The position numbers and the translations under genes were made by a program. Below the pieces are notes generated by a model. The model saw only the letters and a list, made by a program, of their open reading frames with translations, made no database searches and was not told the origin of the DNA. A stretch of 64,000 nt of DNA from Clostridiales bacterium (GTDB taxonomy: Bacteria > Bacteroidota > Bacteroidia > Bacteroidales > Muribaculaceae). The stretch covers positions 893,803-957,802 of the forward strand of contig JAMPBP010000001.1 of assembly GCA_023666645.1 (NCBI GenBank), given 5' to 3'. Positions 8,516-18,432 of this stretch are shown one piece after another (position 1 is the stretch's first letter; each line of letters begins with the position of its first letter).

Positions 8516-9367
8516 TTAGTTTTGTTTTTTTATCTGTTTCTGTCGCTCCCTGGCTTCCTGATTGGCTATAAGTTTACGCAGAAATCGCAATTGGTCTGCA
8601 AAGTAAACACTTTTTTCCGGATAATTCAAACTTAGCGAGCTTATAATTTCATAGGCACGCTTATAATTATGCTGTTTTATGAATATTTTGGCCAAAGACT
8701 CACTTAAAAGAGAACCTGTGGGGGCTTTGTGTATGAATGCAGATGACGGTTCACGGGATTCTGTATCTTCGCTCACCGGCTCCCGGGTGATTGAGGAGCC
8801 TTCGTGCTCCCCAACCTCATGTGGGGTGTCGTCTGTAGCGATTTGTTCATCAGTGGTGGGCCTGGGATTCAGATCATTGTTCTTGGCAATGAAGGCGTCG
8901 AGCAGTCGGTCCTGCTCGTCGGCCGGTGGTGCTGTTGTAGGTGTTTCGCGCTCAAGAGTGGCAGCATAATCGGGGACCGGATTGAATATCATGCGGTTGA
9001 GCAATGCTTCCTCGGCGGGGTCGATGTTCCCGTAGGTAGAGAGGAATGTGTCGATGGCATCATCGGTCGAGGGGGAAGCTGCAACTTGTTGAACGGGATA
9101 AAATTTGTCATATCGACCTGTCCCTTCGGGATCGAGCAGTATTCTCACACGCTTAGGGTCGGGTAATGAAAGCGCCAATGACTCAATCATGCGTGCGGTG
9201 GTGGGCTCGTCGATGTCGCTGTGGGGGTGACGCAAAGCGAGGATAGCCGGGAGCTGGAATGCCGGGTAGCGAGTGGCAAAGAGTTGCAACAGGTCGCGGT
9301 CAATAGGCTGATTGGCCTGTGTGTCAAGCATTGACTTGATCTTATCGATTATATTTTCCTCGCTCAT
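8516..9367 (-). CDS. Conserved Bacteroidota protein of unknown function, TPR-like C-terminus
   Basis: The 283-residue protein is soluble, without signal peptide or membrane helix. Residues 1-90 look helical. The middle (about 140-215) is acidic, threonine-rich and probably disordered. The end (about 215-283) contains SESLAKIFIKQHNYKRAYEI, which looks like one TPR-type helical pair followed by a charged helix (RERQKQIKKQ). It lies 16 nt upstream of secG and 6 nt downstream of LptE, so it is probably co-expressed with export and LPS-transport genes. I do not recognise a precise function. Confidence 0.7.
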   Translation of the reverse strand: MSEENIIDKIKSMLDTQANQPIDRDLLQLFATRYPAFQLPAILALRHPHSDIDEPTTARMIESLALSLPDPKRVRILLDPEGTGRYDKFYPVQQVAASPSTDDAIDTFLSTYGNIDPAEEALLNRMIFNPVPDYAATLERETPTTAPPADEQDRLLDAFIAKNNDLNPRPTTDEQIATDDTPHEVGEHEGSSITREPVSEDTESREPSSAFIHKAPTGSLLSESLAKIFIKQHNYKRAYEIISSLSLNYPEKSVYFADQLRFLRKLIANQEARERQKQIKKQN

Positions 9368-9373
9368 ATCTCG

Positions 9374-9913
9374 TTACCAGTTACCAAGTGTTGCATTGAA
9401 GATAAGGTCGACAAGCTCCTTGGAAATCTGGGAGCATAGCTCGTCCTGTACATCGGTGAGAAGTTCGCTTGAGTCGAAGTCGCGGTAGGCCGAGAAGGTT
9501 TGGTCGACATCATTCTTGTCGTTTTTCGTATCGGTGTATTTTACTCTCACAGTGATTGTGAGGCGTGTCTTGGATGCATAGGCATCCTCGGTCACAGCCT
9601 GCGGCGAGAGGTTGTAGCCGGTGATTTCTCCCTCGATTGAGAGATCGCTTGAGCCATCGACAGTCTGGAGTCTGGTGTTACGGGTGATGTAGTCGAGTAG
9701 CTCGTTCTCAAATGTTTGCTGCAGCGGTGGATATACGAGCGCTGCGCGTATCGGGAAGTCACTCACATGAATGGTGCGGTAGACAGTGTAGTCGATCGAT
9801 GCGCCGTTAAGTTTGTAGCTTATGCGGCATGAGGGAGCGGCTATGGTCATCATAATGATTATAGCCAGCAACTTCACTGCTGTGACGGCATGCTTGAGTG
9901 TCCTGGATTTCAT
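9374..9913 (-). CDS. lptE: LptE-family LPS-assembly lipoprotein
   Basis: LptE is the outer-membrane lipoprotein that plugs LptD during LPS insertion. This 179-residue protein has a hydrophobic N-terminus ending in APSC (Cys29). The Bacteroidota LptE core begins with RISYKLNGASIDY and contains VYPPLQQTFENELLDYI. The family's central feature, a region that alternates strands and a final helix (ISKELVDLIFNATLGNW), is visible. Its start overlaps the end of the sigma-54 regulator gene by 4 bp (9910-9913). Confidence 0.82.
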   Translation of the reverse strand: MKSRTLKHAVTAVKLLAIIIMMTIAAPSCRISYKLNGASIDYTVYRTIHVSDFPIRAALVYPPLQQTFENELLDYITRNTRLQTVDGSSDLSIEGEITGYNLSPQAVTEDAYASKTRLTITVRVKYTDTKNDKNDVDQTFSAYRDFDSSELLTDVQDELCSQISKELVDLIFNATLGNW

Positions 9914-11220
9914 TCGAGGTTGTATTCTTTGATTTTACGGTATAACGTGCGTTCTGAAATGTTGAGCTCGGCAGCGGCGTTGCGGCGGCGTCCCATGTTG
10001 CGCTCGAGCGCACGTTTTATTGTTTCTTTTTCTGTCTCCTCGAGAGTCGCGGCTATGGGTTGCTCGTGAACTTTGACTTGATCAATAGGCTGTGATGCTG
10101 CCGGGTGGGCTCTGGAGAAATCAAGTGGCGCGTGCTCGCCTAATTTCACCAGTGAGGTCGATGAACATACCGGCGAGGAGGTGGCTTGAACATCACATGG
10201 CGCAGCAGTGGTCGCGTTTATGCCTGACCCCATATCGACATGGGGCGTTATGGCCGGCTCTCCGAGATGAGGTCTGTGTAGGGTGCTGAGCTGTGACCGC
10301 AGGTCGTCAATCTCGTTCTGGAGCCTGAATATCATGTTGAACAACATGTCGCGCTCACGGTCGTAGGCCGATGAGGGTGATACAGATGATGCTGCAACCG
10401 GAGCAAAGCTCTCGACCATGTCGGGAAGATAGGGGGAGAGAATGTCGGTGTCGACCTTGTTGCCGGCCTGAAAGAGCGCTATCTGCTCAACCACGTTCTT
10501 GAGCTGTCTCACATTGCCGGGCCAGCGGTAGTGCAGGAGCATATTCATGGCACTGTCATCAAATGTGGCACGCGGAGTGTGGTAACGCTCAGCGAAGTCG
10601 CTGAGAAATTTGCGTGTGAGCACTATAATATCATTGCCGCGGTCGCGTAGCGGGGGGATTGAGATCTGTACGGTCGACAAGCGGTAGTACAAGTCTTCAC
10701 GGAAACGGCCCTGCCTCACAGCGTTGATCATGTCGACGTTTGTGGCGGCCACGATACGTATGTTGGTCTTCTGTACGGTCGAGGAGCCTACCTTCATGAA
10801 TTCTCCGCTCTCAAGCACCCTCAGGAGTCGGGCCTGAGTGGTGAGAGGCAGCTCGGCAACCTCGTCGAGAAAGATGGTGCCGCCATCGGCCTCTTCGAAG
10901 TAGCCGTTGCGTGAGGACACGGCTCCGGTGAATGCTCCCTTCTCATGGCCGAATAGCTCCGAGTCGATTGTGCCCTCGGGAATAGCTCCACAGTTCACCG
11001 CTATGTAGCGGGCATGTTTACGTGGTGAGAACTGGTGTATTATTTTAGGGAAAAATTCCTTGCCGGTACCGCTTTCGCCTGTGATGAGTACCGATAGGTC
11101 TATGGGAGCCACACGCACTGCTCGCTCCAGGGCTCCCGTCAGAGCCGGTGCGTTGCCTACTATCCCCAGCCTCATCTTGGCTGTGGCCACATCACGGTCG
11201 ATCTCTGTTGTAGAACTCAT
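9910..11220 (-). CDS. Sigma-54-dependent activator (AAA+ plus Fis-type HTH), no sensor domain
   Basis: This 436-residue bacterial enhancer-binding protein activates RpoN-dependent promoters. The AAA+ domain starts almost at the N-terminus: Walker A GESGTGKE at 48-55, the sigma-54 contact loop GAFTGA at 95-100, Walker B GGTIFLDEV, and GNVRQLKN at the domain end. A linker with a short coiled coil (LFNMIFRLQNEIDDLRSQL) follows, then a Fis-like helix-turn-helix at about 397-436 (AAAELNISERTLYRKI). There is no receiver, GAF or PAS domain, so activity must be controlled by expression or a partner. Position directly before LptE is typical of Bacteroidales and suggests envelope regulation (inference). 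Confidence 0.92.
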   Translation of the reverse strand: MSSTTEIDRDVATAKMRLGIVGNAPALTGALERAVRVAPIDLSVLITGESGTGKEFFPKIIHQFSPRKHARYIAVNCGAIPEGTIDSELFGHEKGAFTGAVSSRNGYFEEADGGTIFLDEVAELPLTTQARLLRVLESGEFMKVGSSTVQKTNIRIVAATNVDMINAVRQGRFREDLYYRLSTVQISIPPLRDRGNDIIVLTRKFLSDFAERYHTPRATFDDSAMNMLLHYRWPGNVRQLKNVVEQIALFQAGNKVDTDILSPYLPDMVESFAPVAASSVSPSSAYDRERDMLFNMIFRLQNEIDDLRSQLSTLHRPHLGEPAITPHVDMGSGINATTAAPCDVQATSSPVCSSTSLVKLGEHAPLDFSRAHPAASQPIDQVKVHEQPIAATLEETEKETIKRALERNMGRRRNAAAELNISERTLYRKIKEYNLE

Positions 11221-11279
11221 TTAAACTTAGTGCTGGATAATATCGTGAGGGTTGAGGTTTCCCTTGATTCTGTGTAGTT

Positions 11280-12143
11280 TTACTTATCGCGCAGTGAATA
11301 GGTCTGTTCGCGCAGGAATTGCCCGAATTCTTCGAGCGAACCTTTGTGTCTGGCCTGTTCTTCAACGCTTATGGGGTCACCGATGGTGACGTGGAAAGTT
11401 TTTCCTTTTTTGCGGAACACCTCGGCCGGGTGTCTCACGGTTCTCAACTGCCAGCATGTCACACCGAGGAAGTTGAACCACCAGCTGTTGGAGCCGTGGA
11501 AAAATATTGGAATTACCGGCACGTTGAGCTGGTCGATGAGACGTATGATATTGGGCTGCCACTGGCGGTCCTTGAGGCGCAGGCGCCAGTTGACCTTGCC
11601 CACGGCACCGGCCGGGAAAAATCCGACAGGCTCACCGCTGCGCACCATCTTGATGGCTTCCTTGATACCCTTCATCGACACCGCCTTTTTCTTGGGGTCA
11701 TCGCTCGCCATGGCGTCGACGGCTATGAAATTGGGGCGCATGCCGCTTATGTAGTTAAGGAACATGTTGACCATTACTTTGTATTTGGGGCGGTGTGAAG
11801 CTATGAGGTCGATGAGTATAATGCCGTCGAGGGCTCCGAAGTGGTGGTTGCTCACTGTCACAAATGCTCCCTGAGGCAGATGGTCGAGTACCTGCTCATT
11901 GTCAATCTTTAGCTTGATGTCAAGGTCGGTGAGCAGTCCGCGCACAAATTGCGGCCCGGGATGGTCTATGTTGTGTTCATGGATGGCATTGACCTTGTCA
12001 ATCTGAAGGAAATGCAGAAGCCAGTTTATAAGTCGGCGGTGATTGGCCAGTTTGGGAACCATGCGGGCCACATCGTCGGCGTTGAGCACATCACGTTTTA
12101 TTGTTTCGGTCTGTATGTTGTCTTGCTGAGTATTTGTTTCCAT
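11280..12143 (-). CDS. PlsC-like lysophospholipid/hemolysin-type acyltransferase
   Basis: The 287-residue protein carries the glycerolipid acyltransferase motif I NHHFGALDG (HX4D), a second block near GFFPAGAVG, and a later VPVIPIFFHGSNSW block. These enzymes acylate lysophosphatidic acid or, in Bacteroidales, glycine-lipid precursors, at the cytoplasmic membrane. There is no obvious membrane helix. A TAATTTTG box directly abuts the start codon (12148-12155), suggesting a leaderless transcript. The exact acceptor lipid is not known. Confidence 0.85.
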   Translation of the reverse strand: METNTQQDNIQTETIKRDVLNADDVARMVPKLANHRRLINWLLHFLQIDKVNAIHEHNIDHPGPQFVRGLLTDLDIKLKIDNEQVLDHLPQGAFVTVSNHHFGALDGIILIDLIASHRPKYKVMVNMFLNYISGMRPNFIAVDAMASDDPKKKAVSMKGIKEAIKMVRSGEPVGFFPAGAVGKVNWRLRLKDRQWQPNIIRLIDQLNVPVIPIFFHGSNSWWFNFLGVTCWQLRTVRHPAEVFRKKGKTFHVTIGDPISVEEQARHKGSLEEFGQFLREQTYSLRDK

Positions 12144-12147
12144 ACTA

Positions 12148-12155
12148 CAAAATTA
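12148..12155 (-). promoter_or_regulatory. -7 box TAATTTTG abutting the acyltransferase start codon
   Basis: The minus-strand TAATTTTG matches TAnnTTTG and ends five bases before the ATG at 12143. If used, the mRNA would start at or next to the start codon. No convincing -33 element is visible. Confidence 0.4.
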
Positions 12156-12264
12156 AGAATAATTTTACATAACTACTGTATGAGCTATTATTTTTAGCAA
12201 AATTTTGCAGCCGGTATCTCAGCTTGTGTGAGCTGTCCTCGCTCCACGCTTAGGTATAAAGTAA

Positions 12265-12300
12265 GACAAAGGTTTACATGATGTGATGTAAACCTTTGTC
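12265..12300 (-). terminator. 15-bp perfect hairpin after the GH35 gene
   Basis: GACAAAGGTTTACAT (12265-12279) pairs perfectly with ATGTAAACCTTTGTC (12286-12300) around a 6-nt loop. It lies about 45 nt past the GH35 stop and is followed on the minus strand by TTACTTTATACC. It probably ends the long minus-strand operon. Confidence 0.75.
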
Positions 12301-12345
12301 GTGATCAAATCGGTACAATCTGAACCTCGGTGGTGAGGCCTGTTG

Positions 12346-14721
12346 TCATTTTTTGAATGGTTTATCTGACATATAAACCTTGAAGTTCCTGATGGAATTG
12401 GGGGCATCGGCTTCCATGCGTGGCAGATACTGTATGGCTGTCACAGTCTTGTCGCCTCCCAGGTCGATGACGATGGAGTGGGGGAAAGGGACACCTTTCT
12501 CGGTGCTCCAGTAGGTCGATTCCTGCAGGTCGAAGATTTTGTCGCCTGAACGGTTTTGCTTCGACACATCCTCGCTGTCGGCATAGTCAACAATCCATGG
12601 CTCGCGTGAAAGCCGCTCGCCGTTCTCATCGAGTAGGTATAGCTCGGCGATGGCGGCCATTTCTCCTCCATCGTGGGCATCAAGAGCCTCGATGGCTACA
12701 TAGCGGCCGCGTGACGGGGTGTCAAATTTGATTTCCTGCCAGCCGTTGCCTGCGGCCATCTGAGAGGTCAGTACCGGCTTTTCGCCCTGCAATTGTAGAG
12801 TCTCCCCTTCCAGACGGTGTGTGAGCGGTTTGGTTACAAGCAACTGGTCGAGCAATGGCTCTTTGAGACCCTCGACGGTGAGGTCGCGCGGACCTACGAT
12901 ATCAAATATGAGAATCTCGTTCTCACCTTTCTTGAGCCAGCACCCCGGCATGTAGAGTGTCTGTTGTGGCCCGATCTCCCATATGCGTCCCATGGGGTGA
13001 CCGTTGACATATACGAGACCTTTACCCCATGTCTCGAAGTCGAGGAAGGTGTCGGTGGGTTTCTTGACATTGAATGTGCCACGATATACACCTATTGCAC
13101 CGCGGTTGATGCTGTCGATGTTGTCTATCGGTTTGAAATTCAATGATGTGTAGAACTCGTATGTATCTGGCAGGTTGAACACTTCCCAATTCTTGAGGTC
13201 GCATGTGAACTGGCGTCCATCGCGGTCGATAGTGAGTTTTACATTGTCGGTGATGCCTTTGAAATCCTTTATGGCCCGTCCGAAGTTTATGCGTCCCATC
13301 GCTTCAACGAGCAGGTCGAGGGTGTCCCCCTTTGCAACAGCGGGCAGTGTGAGCTGTTTCTCTCCGTTGCGACGGTCGAGTTTGCCTATGTACTTGCCGT
13401 TGATGAATACCTGGCAGTAGTCATGAGCCTCGTTGACAGTGAGCACCGATGGCTCGGTGATGGCAGGTAGTGTGGTGCGATACATGATAGAACCAAATCC
13501 CTGGTCATATTCCTCCATCGTCTTGATATCGGTCGATGTCGATGATTGCGGCAGGTTCTCAAACAGTTCTGCTACCTCGGTGAGTTTGAATTGAGGTATA
13601 GAGCCTGCTTTGATGAGTGCCGGCACCTTGGCGAGTTTCTCTCCTTTCCCCAGGTATTTGGCGAGAGTGTTGCGTAATGCCCAGTATTTGGGGGTGGTTT
13701 GGCCGCTCTCGCTTATTGGGGCATCGTAATCATAGCTGGTGACATCGGGGGCGAAACCGGGGGAGTTGGCGCCGGCCCAGTGTCCCCAGTTGGTGCCTCC
13801 ATGAGTCATATACAGGCTGAATGAGATGTCCTTGGACAGCATCTCATCAATTCCGGCAATCATGTCATCGGCGGCACGGGTCTCATGGTTGGCTCCCCAT
13901 TTGTCGAACCATCCGCTCCAGAATTCAGAGCACATGAGGGGGCTCTCCGGTCTCAATTCCTTAAGACGTTTGAACTGGTTGTCAATGTTGGCTCCGGTGC
14001 CGAAATTCATTGTCCATACAAGGTCGTCAAGACCGTTGCGGGTGAAGTTGCTCGACCAGTCACACTGGAAGAGTGTGACACCGGGATAATTCTCTTTCAC
14101 CATGTCGCGTATGTTGGCGACATACTCTTTGTTCTCGCCATAAGAACCATATTCATTCTCGACCTGGACCATGATGATGGGTCCTCCTTTGTCGATGGTG
14201 AGATCTCCAACTTCTTTGGCTACCGCGTCCTCGAATATTTTCACACGTTCAAGGAAATAGGGGTCGTTTTCGCGCAGGGCTACATCTTTTTTCTTGAGCA
14301 GCCACCAGGGTAAGCCGCCCATCTCCCACTCGGCGCATACATATGGGCCGGGACGCAGTATCACTTTCATTCCGTTCTTGTCACATAAGCGTATGAATTC
14401 GGCAAGGTCATTCTGTCCCTCGAAATTGAACACTCCGGGCTCCTGCTCGTGGGCATTCCAGAATACATACAGGCACACAGTGTTCATGCCCAATGCCTTG
14501 CATAGCTGTATGCGTTGCTCCCAGTAGGGCTTGGGGATACGTGGGTAGTGTAGCTCGGCGGCCTTTACAACAAATGGTTGGTCGTCGAGCAGAAATGTGC
14601 CGTTGCCGGCCTTGAATGAGTGGCTTTCGCTCTCGGCTCCTATGGCGCGGGGTGTCGCCATAGCTATGGCGCCTGCCATGCAGGCTGCCATAGCTATGCG
14701 AGTTAATAGTTTCATGGTCAT
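12346..14721 (-). CDS. Exported GH35 beta-galactosidase with discoidin-like C-terminus
   Basis: This 791-residue exported enzyme should cleave terminal beta-galactose. A signal peptide covers about residues 1-29. The GH35 TIM barrel follows, with RPGPYVCAEWEMGGLPWWL, the acid/base Glu190 in VENEYGSYG and the nucleophile Glu266 in CSEFWSGWFD. Beta-sandwich jelly rolls fill about 400-640. The last 150 residues (PVLTSQMAAGNGWQEI to the end) look like an F5/8 type C carbohydrate-binding domain. It is downstream of cysS with a 55-nt gap and ends at a strong hairpin. No SusC/D pair is nearby, so it is not in a classic polysaccharide utilisation locus. Confidence 0.93.
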   Translation of the reverse strand: MTMKLLTRIAMAACMAGAIAMATPRAIGAESESHSFKAGNGTFLLDDQPFVVKAAELHYPRIPKPYWEQRIQLCKALGMNTVCLYVFWNAHEQEPGVFNFEGQNDLAEFIRLCDKNGMKVILRPGPYVCAEWEMGGLPWWLLKKKDVALRENDPYFLERVKIFEDAVAKEVGDLTIDKGGPIIMVQVENEYGSYGENKEYVANIRDMVKENYPGVTLFQCDWSSNFTRNGLDDLVWTMNFGTGANIDNQFKRLKELRPESPLMCSEFWSGWFDKWGANHETRAADDMIAGIDEMLSKDISFSLYMTHGGTNWGHWAGANSPGFAPDVTSYDYDAPISESGQTTPKYWALRNTLAKYLGKGEKLAKVPALIKAGSIPQFKLTEVAELFENLPQSSTSTDIKTMEEYDQGFGSIMYRTTLPAITEPSVLTVNEAHDYCQVFINGKYIGKLDRRNGEKQLTLPAVAKGDTLDLLVEAMGRINFGRAIKDFKGITDNVKLTIDRDGRQFTCDLKNWEVFNLPDTYEFYTSLNFKPIDNIDSINRGAIGVYRGTFNVKKPTDTFLDFETWGKGLVYVNGHPMGRIWEIGPQQTLYMPGCWLKKGENEILIFDIVGPRDLTVEGLKEPLLDQLLVTKPLTHRLEGETLQLQGEKPVLTSQMAAGNGWQEIKFDTPSRGRYVAIEALDAHDGGEMAAIAELYLLDENGERLSREPWIVDYADSEDVSKQNRSGDKIFDLQESTYWSTEKGVPFPHSIVIDLGGDKTVTAIQYLPRMEADAPNSIRNFKVYMSDKPFKK

Positions 14722-14776
14722 TATTGTCGATTAGATTTTTGTAAGTAGGTAATTGGGGCTTTGGCAGTGAATGGTG

Positions 14777-16276
14777 TTACTTGACGCTCCACTCAAAACC
14801 ATCTTTTGTGTCTTTAACTATGAACCCTATTGCAGCCAGACGGTCGCGTATGAGGTCGCTTGTGGCCCAGTCTTTACGCTTTTTGGCATCTGACCTCATC
14901 TCCAGGAGCAGGTCAACGGCTTCTTTATAGGGTTTCAGCGAGTCGGAGCCGTCGGCTCCCGAAACAGCCGCGCTCTCATCTCTGATACCGAGAATCTCAA
15001 AGAGGAAGGTATCGAACACACGTTTCAGCTCGTCGAGGTCGGCCTGTGTGGCTGTGGCGTTGTGGTCGTTCACCTGATTTATGAGACGGCAGGCGTCAAA
15101 GAGGTGGGCGATGACAATTGGGGTGTTGAAATCGTCGTCGAGAGCTTCGTAGCATCTCTGGGCGAGCGTTGCGACCTCACCGGCGATGGTTGATGTATCT
15201 GACGGCTTCAATCCTTCCAGGCGGTGGTAACCTTCGAGCATACGGCGCAACGCTTTCTCGGCACCTTTGAGGGCATCGTTGGAGAAGTCGACGGTGCTGC
15301 GGTACTGGGCCTGCAGTATGAAGAATCGTATCGTCATGGGTGTGTAGGCCTGGTCGAGCAGTTTGTGGTTGCCTGTGAAAAATTCATCGAGAGTGATGAA
15401 GTTGCCCAGTGACTTGCCCATCTTCTGTCCGTTGATGGTGATCATATTGTTGTGCATCCAGTAATGCACTGAGTCGTGACCGTTGTGGGCTACCGATTGG
15501 GCTATCTCACACTCATGGTGAGGGAATCTGAGGTCCATGCCGCCACCATGAATGTCAAATTGCTCGCCAAGGTATTTCTCGCTCATTGTCGAGCACTCGA
15601 GGTGCCACCCGGGGAAGCCTTCGCTCCAAGGCGATGGCCAGTGCATGATGTGTTCGGGCGAAGCTTTTTTCCACAGGGCAAAGTCGGTGGGATTGTGCTT
15701 CTCGCTCTGTCCGTCAAGGGCTCGGGTCTCGCTCAGAAGTTCATCGATATTGCGCCCCGAGAGCTTGCCGTAATGATGGTCGGCATTATATTTGGGCACG
15801 TCAAAATAGACCGAGCCTTCGCTCACGTAGGCATATCCCGCATCGAGTATTTTCTTGATATACTCTATCTGCTCGATGATATGGCCCGAGGCATGTGGTT
15901 CAATCGATGGCGGGAGTACTCCCAGTTTGTCCATGGCCTGATGGTAGCGGGTGAGGTAATATTGCACCACTTCCATCGGTTCGAGCTGTTCGAGGCGCGC
16001 TTTTTTTGCTATCTTGTCCTCACCCTCGTCGGCATCATGCTCCAGATGGCCTACATCGGTGATGTTGCGCACGTAGCGCACCTTGTAGCCTAAGTGACGC
16101 AGATAGCGGAACACCACGTCAAATGTAATTGCAGGACGTGCGTGGCCCAGGTGGCCGTCGCCATATACGGTGGGACCGCATACATACATGCCCACGGCTC
16201 CTTCATGCAATGGCTTGAACCGTTCTTTTAGACGGCTCAAAGAGTTGTAGATTAGTAGATTATTGTCTTTGATCAT
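14777..16276 (-). CDS. cysS: Cysteinyl-tRNA synthetase
   Basis: CysS charges tRNA-Cys. The 499-residue class I synthetase shows the zinc-binding [13 protein letters not shown] region with the HIGH-type motif at 42-45, the second zinc site [24 protein letters not shown], and the signature KMGKSLGNF. The C-terminal DALR-type helical region has the usual length for the family. It is downstream of the DUF3467 gene by 18 nt, in a long minus-strand series. Confidence 0.97.
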   Translation of the reverse strand: MIKDNNLLIYNSLSRLKERFKPLHEGAVGMYVCGPTVYGDGHLGHARPAITFDVVFRYLRHLGYKVRYVRNITDVGHLEHDADEGEDKIAKKARLEQLEPMEVVQYYLTRYHQAMDKLGVLPPSIEPHASGHIIEQIEYIKKILDAGYAYVSEGSVYFDVPKYNADHHYGKLSGRNIDELLSETRALDGQSEKHNPTDFALWKKASPEHIMHWPSPWSEGFPGWHLECSTMSEKYLGEQFDIHGGGMDLRFPHHECEIAQSVAHNGHDSVHYWMHNNMITINGQKMGKSLGNFITLDEFFTGNHKLLDQAYTPMTIRFFILQAQYRSTVDFSNDALKGAEKALRRMLEGYHRLEGLKPSDTSTIAGEVATLAQRCYEALDDDFNTPIVIAHLFDACRLINQVNDHNATATQADLDELKRVFDTFLFEILGIRDESAAVSGADGSDSLKPYKEAVDLLLEMRSDAKKRKDWATSDLIRDRLAAIGFIVKDTKDGFEWSVK

Positions 16277-16294
16277 AGCGGCTGGATATTTTTT

Positions 16295-16618
16295 TCAGGC
16301 CATGAACGGATTGGGGATATCGTTGTTGTTGCCACCATTGGCAGGTGCCTTGGGGGTCTTGTGCTCTATCTCACCGAATGTCTTTTCATAGCGCTGGATA
16401 TTGTCGCGGAGAGCGAAGAGCAGATTCTTGGCGTTTTCGGGATTCATGATTACACGGCTCTGTACCTTGGCCTGGGGCATATTGGGGGCTACGGTGATGA
16501 AATCAAGGAAGAATTCACCGGGAGTGTGTGATATCACTGCGAGGTTGGCATAGTGTCCGTTTGCTACTTCGGGAGTAAGTTCAATCTTGAGTTCCTGCTT
16601 TTTATTGTTATTTTCCAT
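16295..16618 (-). CDS. DUF3467 protein
   Basis: This 107-residue cytoplasmic protein matches the DUF3467 pattern: YANLAVISHTPGEFFLDF, then a SRVIMNPENAKNLLFAL stretch and a helical end. It has no signal or membrane segment. The family's function is unknown, though it is widespread and usually a single short domain. It lies between the NigD-like gene and cysS, 11 nt and 18 nt apart. Confidence 0.85.
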   Translation of the reverse strand: MENNNKKQELKIELTPEVANGHYANLAVISHTPGEFFLDFITVAPNMPQAKVQSRVIMNPENAKNLLFALRDNIQRYEKTFGEIEHKTPKAPANGGNNNDIPNPFMA

Positions 16619-16629
16619 AATGATTTTTT

Positions 16630-17328
16630 TTAATTGTTTTCGTTTATGTTGAGTTTGAATTGATAAGTGTCTTTTTTAAGGTTGCTGTTGTTGAGTATGA
16701 GGTTGAAGCCACGACATTGCTTCAGGTCGCGCAGGGTGCTCATGTCAAACGATAGGTAATAGCTGCGTTCAAACGAGTTGACCGGCTCGGCGAGTCTATG
16801 CACGAGGTAACAGTCGGGATACTCGGCATCGAGTGTCAGTGAGTCGACGAGCACGGCAAGGGTGCGGGGCTTTTCGTCATAAGGGATTCTTACCCTCATG
16901 TTCAGAAAATCCTGTGACAGCCAGCTCGACATGAGGTAGACGGGGTCATTGTCCCACCCCTCGATTTTACTTATGTAGCCGTGGCGCAGTGTGTCGTTGG
17001 TCACAGGTGAATAGCCTATTGCTGTGATGCTTCCTGTAGTATACGGTAAGCGGTCGTCAGCAATTCGGTAGGCGAGCATCATGCGTTGTCCTATAGCTAC
17101 CTTCAGAGTATCGATTTTTTGTGTGGCTGTGTAGGTTATGAGCTCGTTTCCCATGGGCTTGGTGAGGGTGAAGACCGATCCGTTGTCGCCCATGTCGGCC
17201 AGGCATACAATGTCATAGACCGTGACGGCTGAGGTAGGTTCTCCATCGTCGCTGCACGATGTCATGACTGCCATGGCAATGACAAATGTTGCCAACATGT
17301 TAAACAAAGCTTTCATATAGATGTTCAT
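16630..17328 (-). CDS. NigD-like lipoprotein
   Basis: The 232-residue protein has a lipoprotein signal (AVMTSC, Cys25) followed by a beta-rich domain of about 200 residues resembling Bacteroidales NigD-like proteins, whose role is poorly known. The ATG at 17328 overlaps the LolD-type stop codon in an ATGA junction (17325-17328), which supports this start over the internal ATG at 17316. Coupling to an ABC ATPase for lipoproteins may be meaningful, but that is inference. Confidence 0.72.
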   Translation of the reverse strand: MNIYMKALFNMLATFVIAMAVMTSCSDDGEPTSAVTVYDIVCLADMGDNGSVFTLTKPMGNELITYTATQKIDTLKVAIGQRMMLAYRIADDRLPYTTGSITAIGYSPVTNDTLRHGYISKIEGWDNDPVYLMSSWLSQDFLNMRVRIPYDEKPRTLAVLVDSLTLDAEYPDCYLVHRLAEPVNSFERSYYLSFDMSTLRDLKQCRGFNLILNNSNLKKDTYQFKLNINENN

Positions 17329-17996
17329 TTTTTGTTGTCTGTGACGCGACCGTCCTTCATTCTTATCACGCGGTCAGTGTCAGCGGCCAATGACTCATCG
17401 TGAGTGACGATGACAAATGTTTGGCCCAATTCGCGCCTGAGGTTGAAAAACAACTGGTGTAATTCTTTTCGGTTGCTCGAGTCAAGGCTGCCTGAGGGCT
17501 CGTCGGCCAAAATCACTTCGGGTCTGTTCATCAAGGCGCGTGCTACGGCGGCGCGTTGTCGCTCTCCGCCCGAGAGTTCCGAGGGCTTGTGGTCGGCCCT
17601 CGCTCCAAGACCCAGATAGTCGATAAGCTCGCGGGCTCGCGACATCGCTTGTTCCCGACCGGTGCCGCCTATCAGCGCCGGCATTGCCACGTTTTCCAAC
17701 ATGGTGAACTCGGGTAACAATTGGTGGAACTGAAACACAAAGCCTATGTTGCGATTGCGAAAACGAGAGAGTTCCTTCTCGTTCAGTTTGAATATGTCGG
17801 TGTCGCCATACATGACTATGCCATGGTCGGGGCGGTCGAGCGACCCTATAATCTGCAGCAGGGTGGTCTTGCCGGCTCCCGATGGGCCTACGATTGACAC
17901 AATCTCGCCACTCTCCACCTCGATGTTGACATCGTGGAGCACCTGCAGGGAGCCGTAGCTTTTTTCTATGCCTTTGGTTTTGATGATTGCACCCAT
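17325..17996 (-). CDS. lolD: LolD-type ABC transporter ATPase
   Basis: The 223-residue ATPase has Walker [10 protein letters not shown] (37-45), Q-loop region [21 protein letters not shown], signature LSGGERQR and Walker [13 protein letters not shown]. The HQLLPEFT stretch and size are typical of LolD, the ATPase that energises lipoprotein release from the inner membrane, although macrolide-export ATPases (MacB) look alike. No permease gene (LolC/E) is adjacent, so the assignment rests on the ATPase alone. Confidence 0.82.
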   Translation of the reverse strand: MGAIIKTKGIEKSYGSLQVLHDVNIEVESGEIVSIVGPSGAGKTTLLQIIGSLDRPDHGIVMYGDTDIFKLNEKELSRFRNRNIGFVFQFHQLLPEFTMLENVAMPALIGGTGREQAMSRARELIDYLGLGARADHKPSELSGGERQRAAVARALMNRPEVILADEPSGSLDSSNRKELHQLFFNLRRELGQTFVIVTHDESLAADTDRVIRMKDGRVTDNKK

Positions 17997-18009
17997 TTCG
18001 GTTGCTTTC

Positions 18010-18432
18010 TTATGGTTGATTCTTGAGCTCTTTCTTTGCTATACGTGTCTGCAGTATGGTGACGATGATTTGTATCGCACCTCCGGCAAGTGTGAACGCC
18101 AGCCAGTCGCGGTTACTGCGAGGGTCATAGAACATGAAAAATGCGGCCACACAAAAGAAAATGCCGCTCCAGGCTTCAAGTCTGAACAGCCTTTTCATGC
18201 GCGGGTGGGTGCCTGTATATGGGCTGAACAGTCGGCCACCAAGTACCATGACAGCGCCCACGGCATATAAATATCGGTACCATTGGAGTTCAAACCCCTT
18301 GTTGAGCAACGGTATTATTGTGGCGGTGACAATGGCGAGCAGTCCGATGATGGTTACAGCTACGAGCCAGCGGTTGGCTTGACGGCCGTAGAGTTCCTCC
18401 ATTGTGTATTTTTTGGTTTCTTTCTGTTTCAT
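18010..18432 (-). CDS. Small four-helix membrane protein, unknown function
   Basis: This 140-residue protein has four hydrophobic segments (about 22-42, 53-68, 86-102 and 110-130), with short loops containing conserved-looking [20 protein letters not shown] and [10 protein letters not shown]. Bacteroidales genomes carry similar proteins near FtsB, but I know no function. Its ATG overlaps the end of the FtsB/DivIC gene by 4 bp (18429-18432), suggesting joint translation. Confidence 0.7.
   Translation of the reverse strand: MKQKETKKYTMEELYGRQANRWLVAVTIIGLLAIVTATIIPLLNKGFELQWYRYLYAVGAVMVLGGRLFSPYTGTHPRMKRLFRLEAWSGIFFCVAAFFMFYDPRSNRDWLAFTLAGGAIQIIVTILQTRIAKKELKNQP

Noticed and set aside
12219..12407. 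Minus-strand ORF of 62 codons
   Set aside because: It overlaps the GH35 end and runs through a perfect terminator hairpin, so it is a chance frame.
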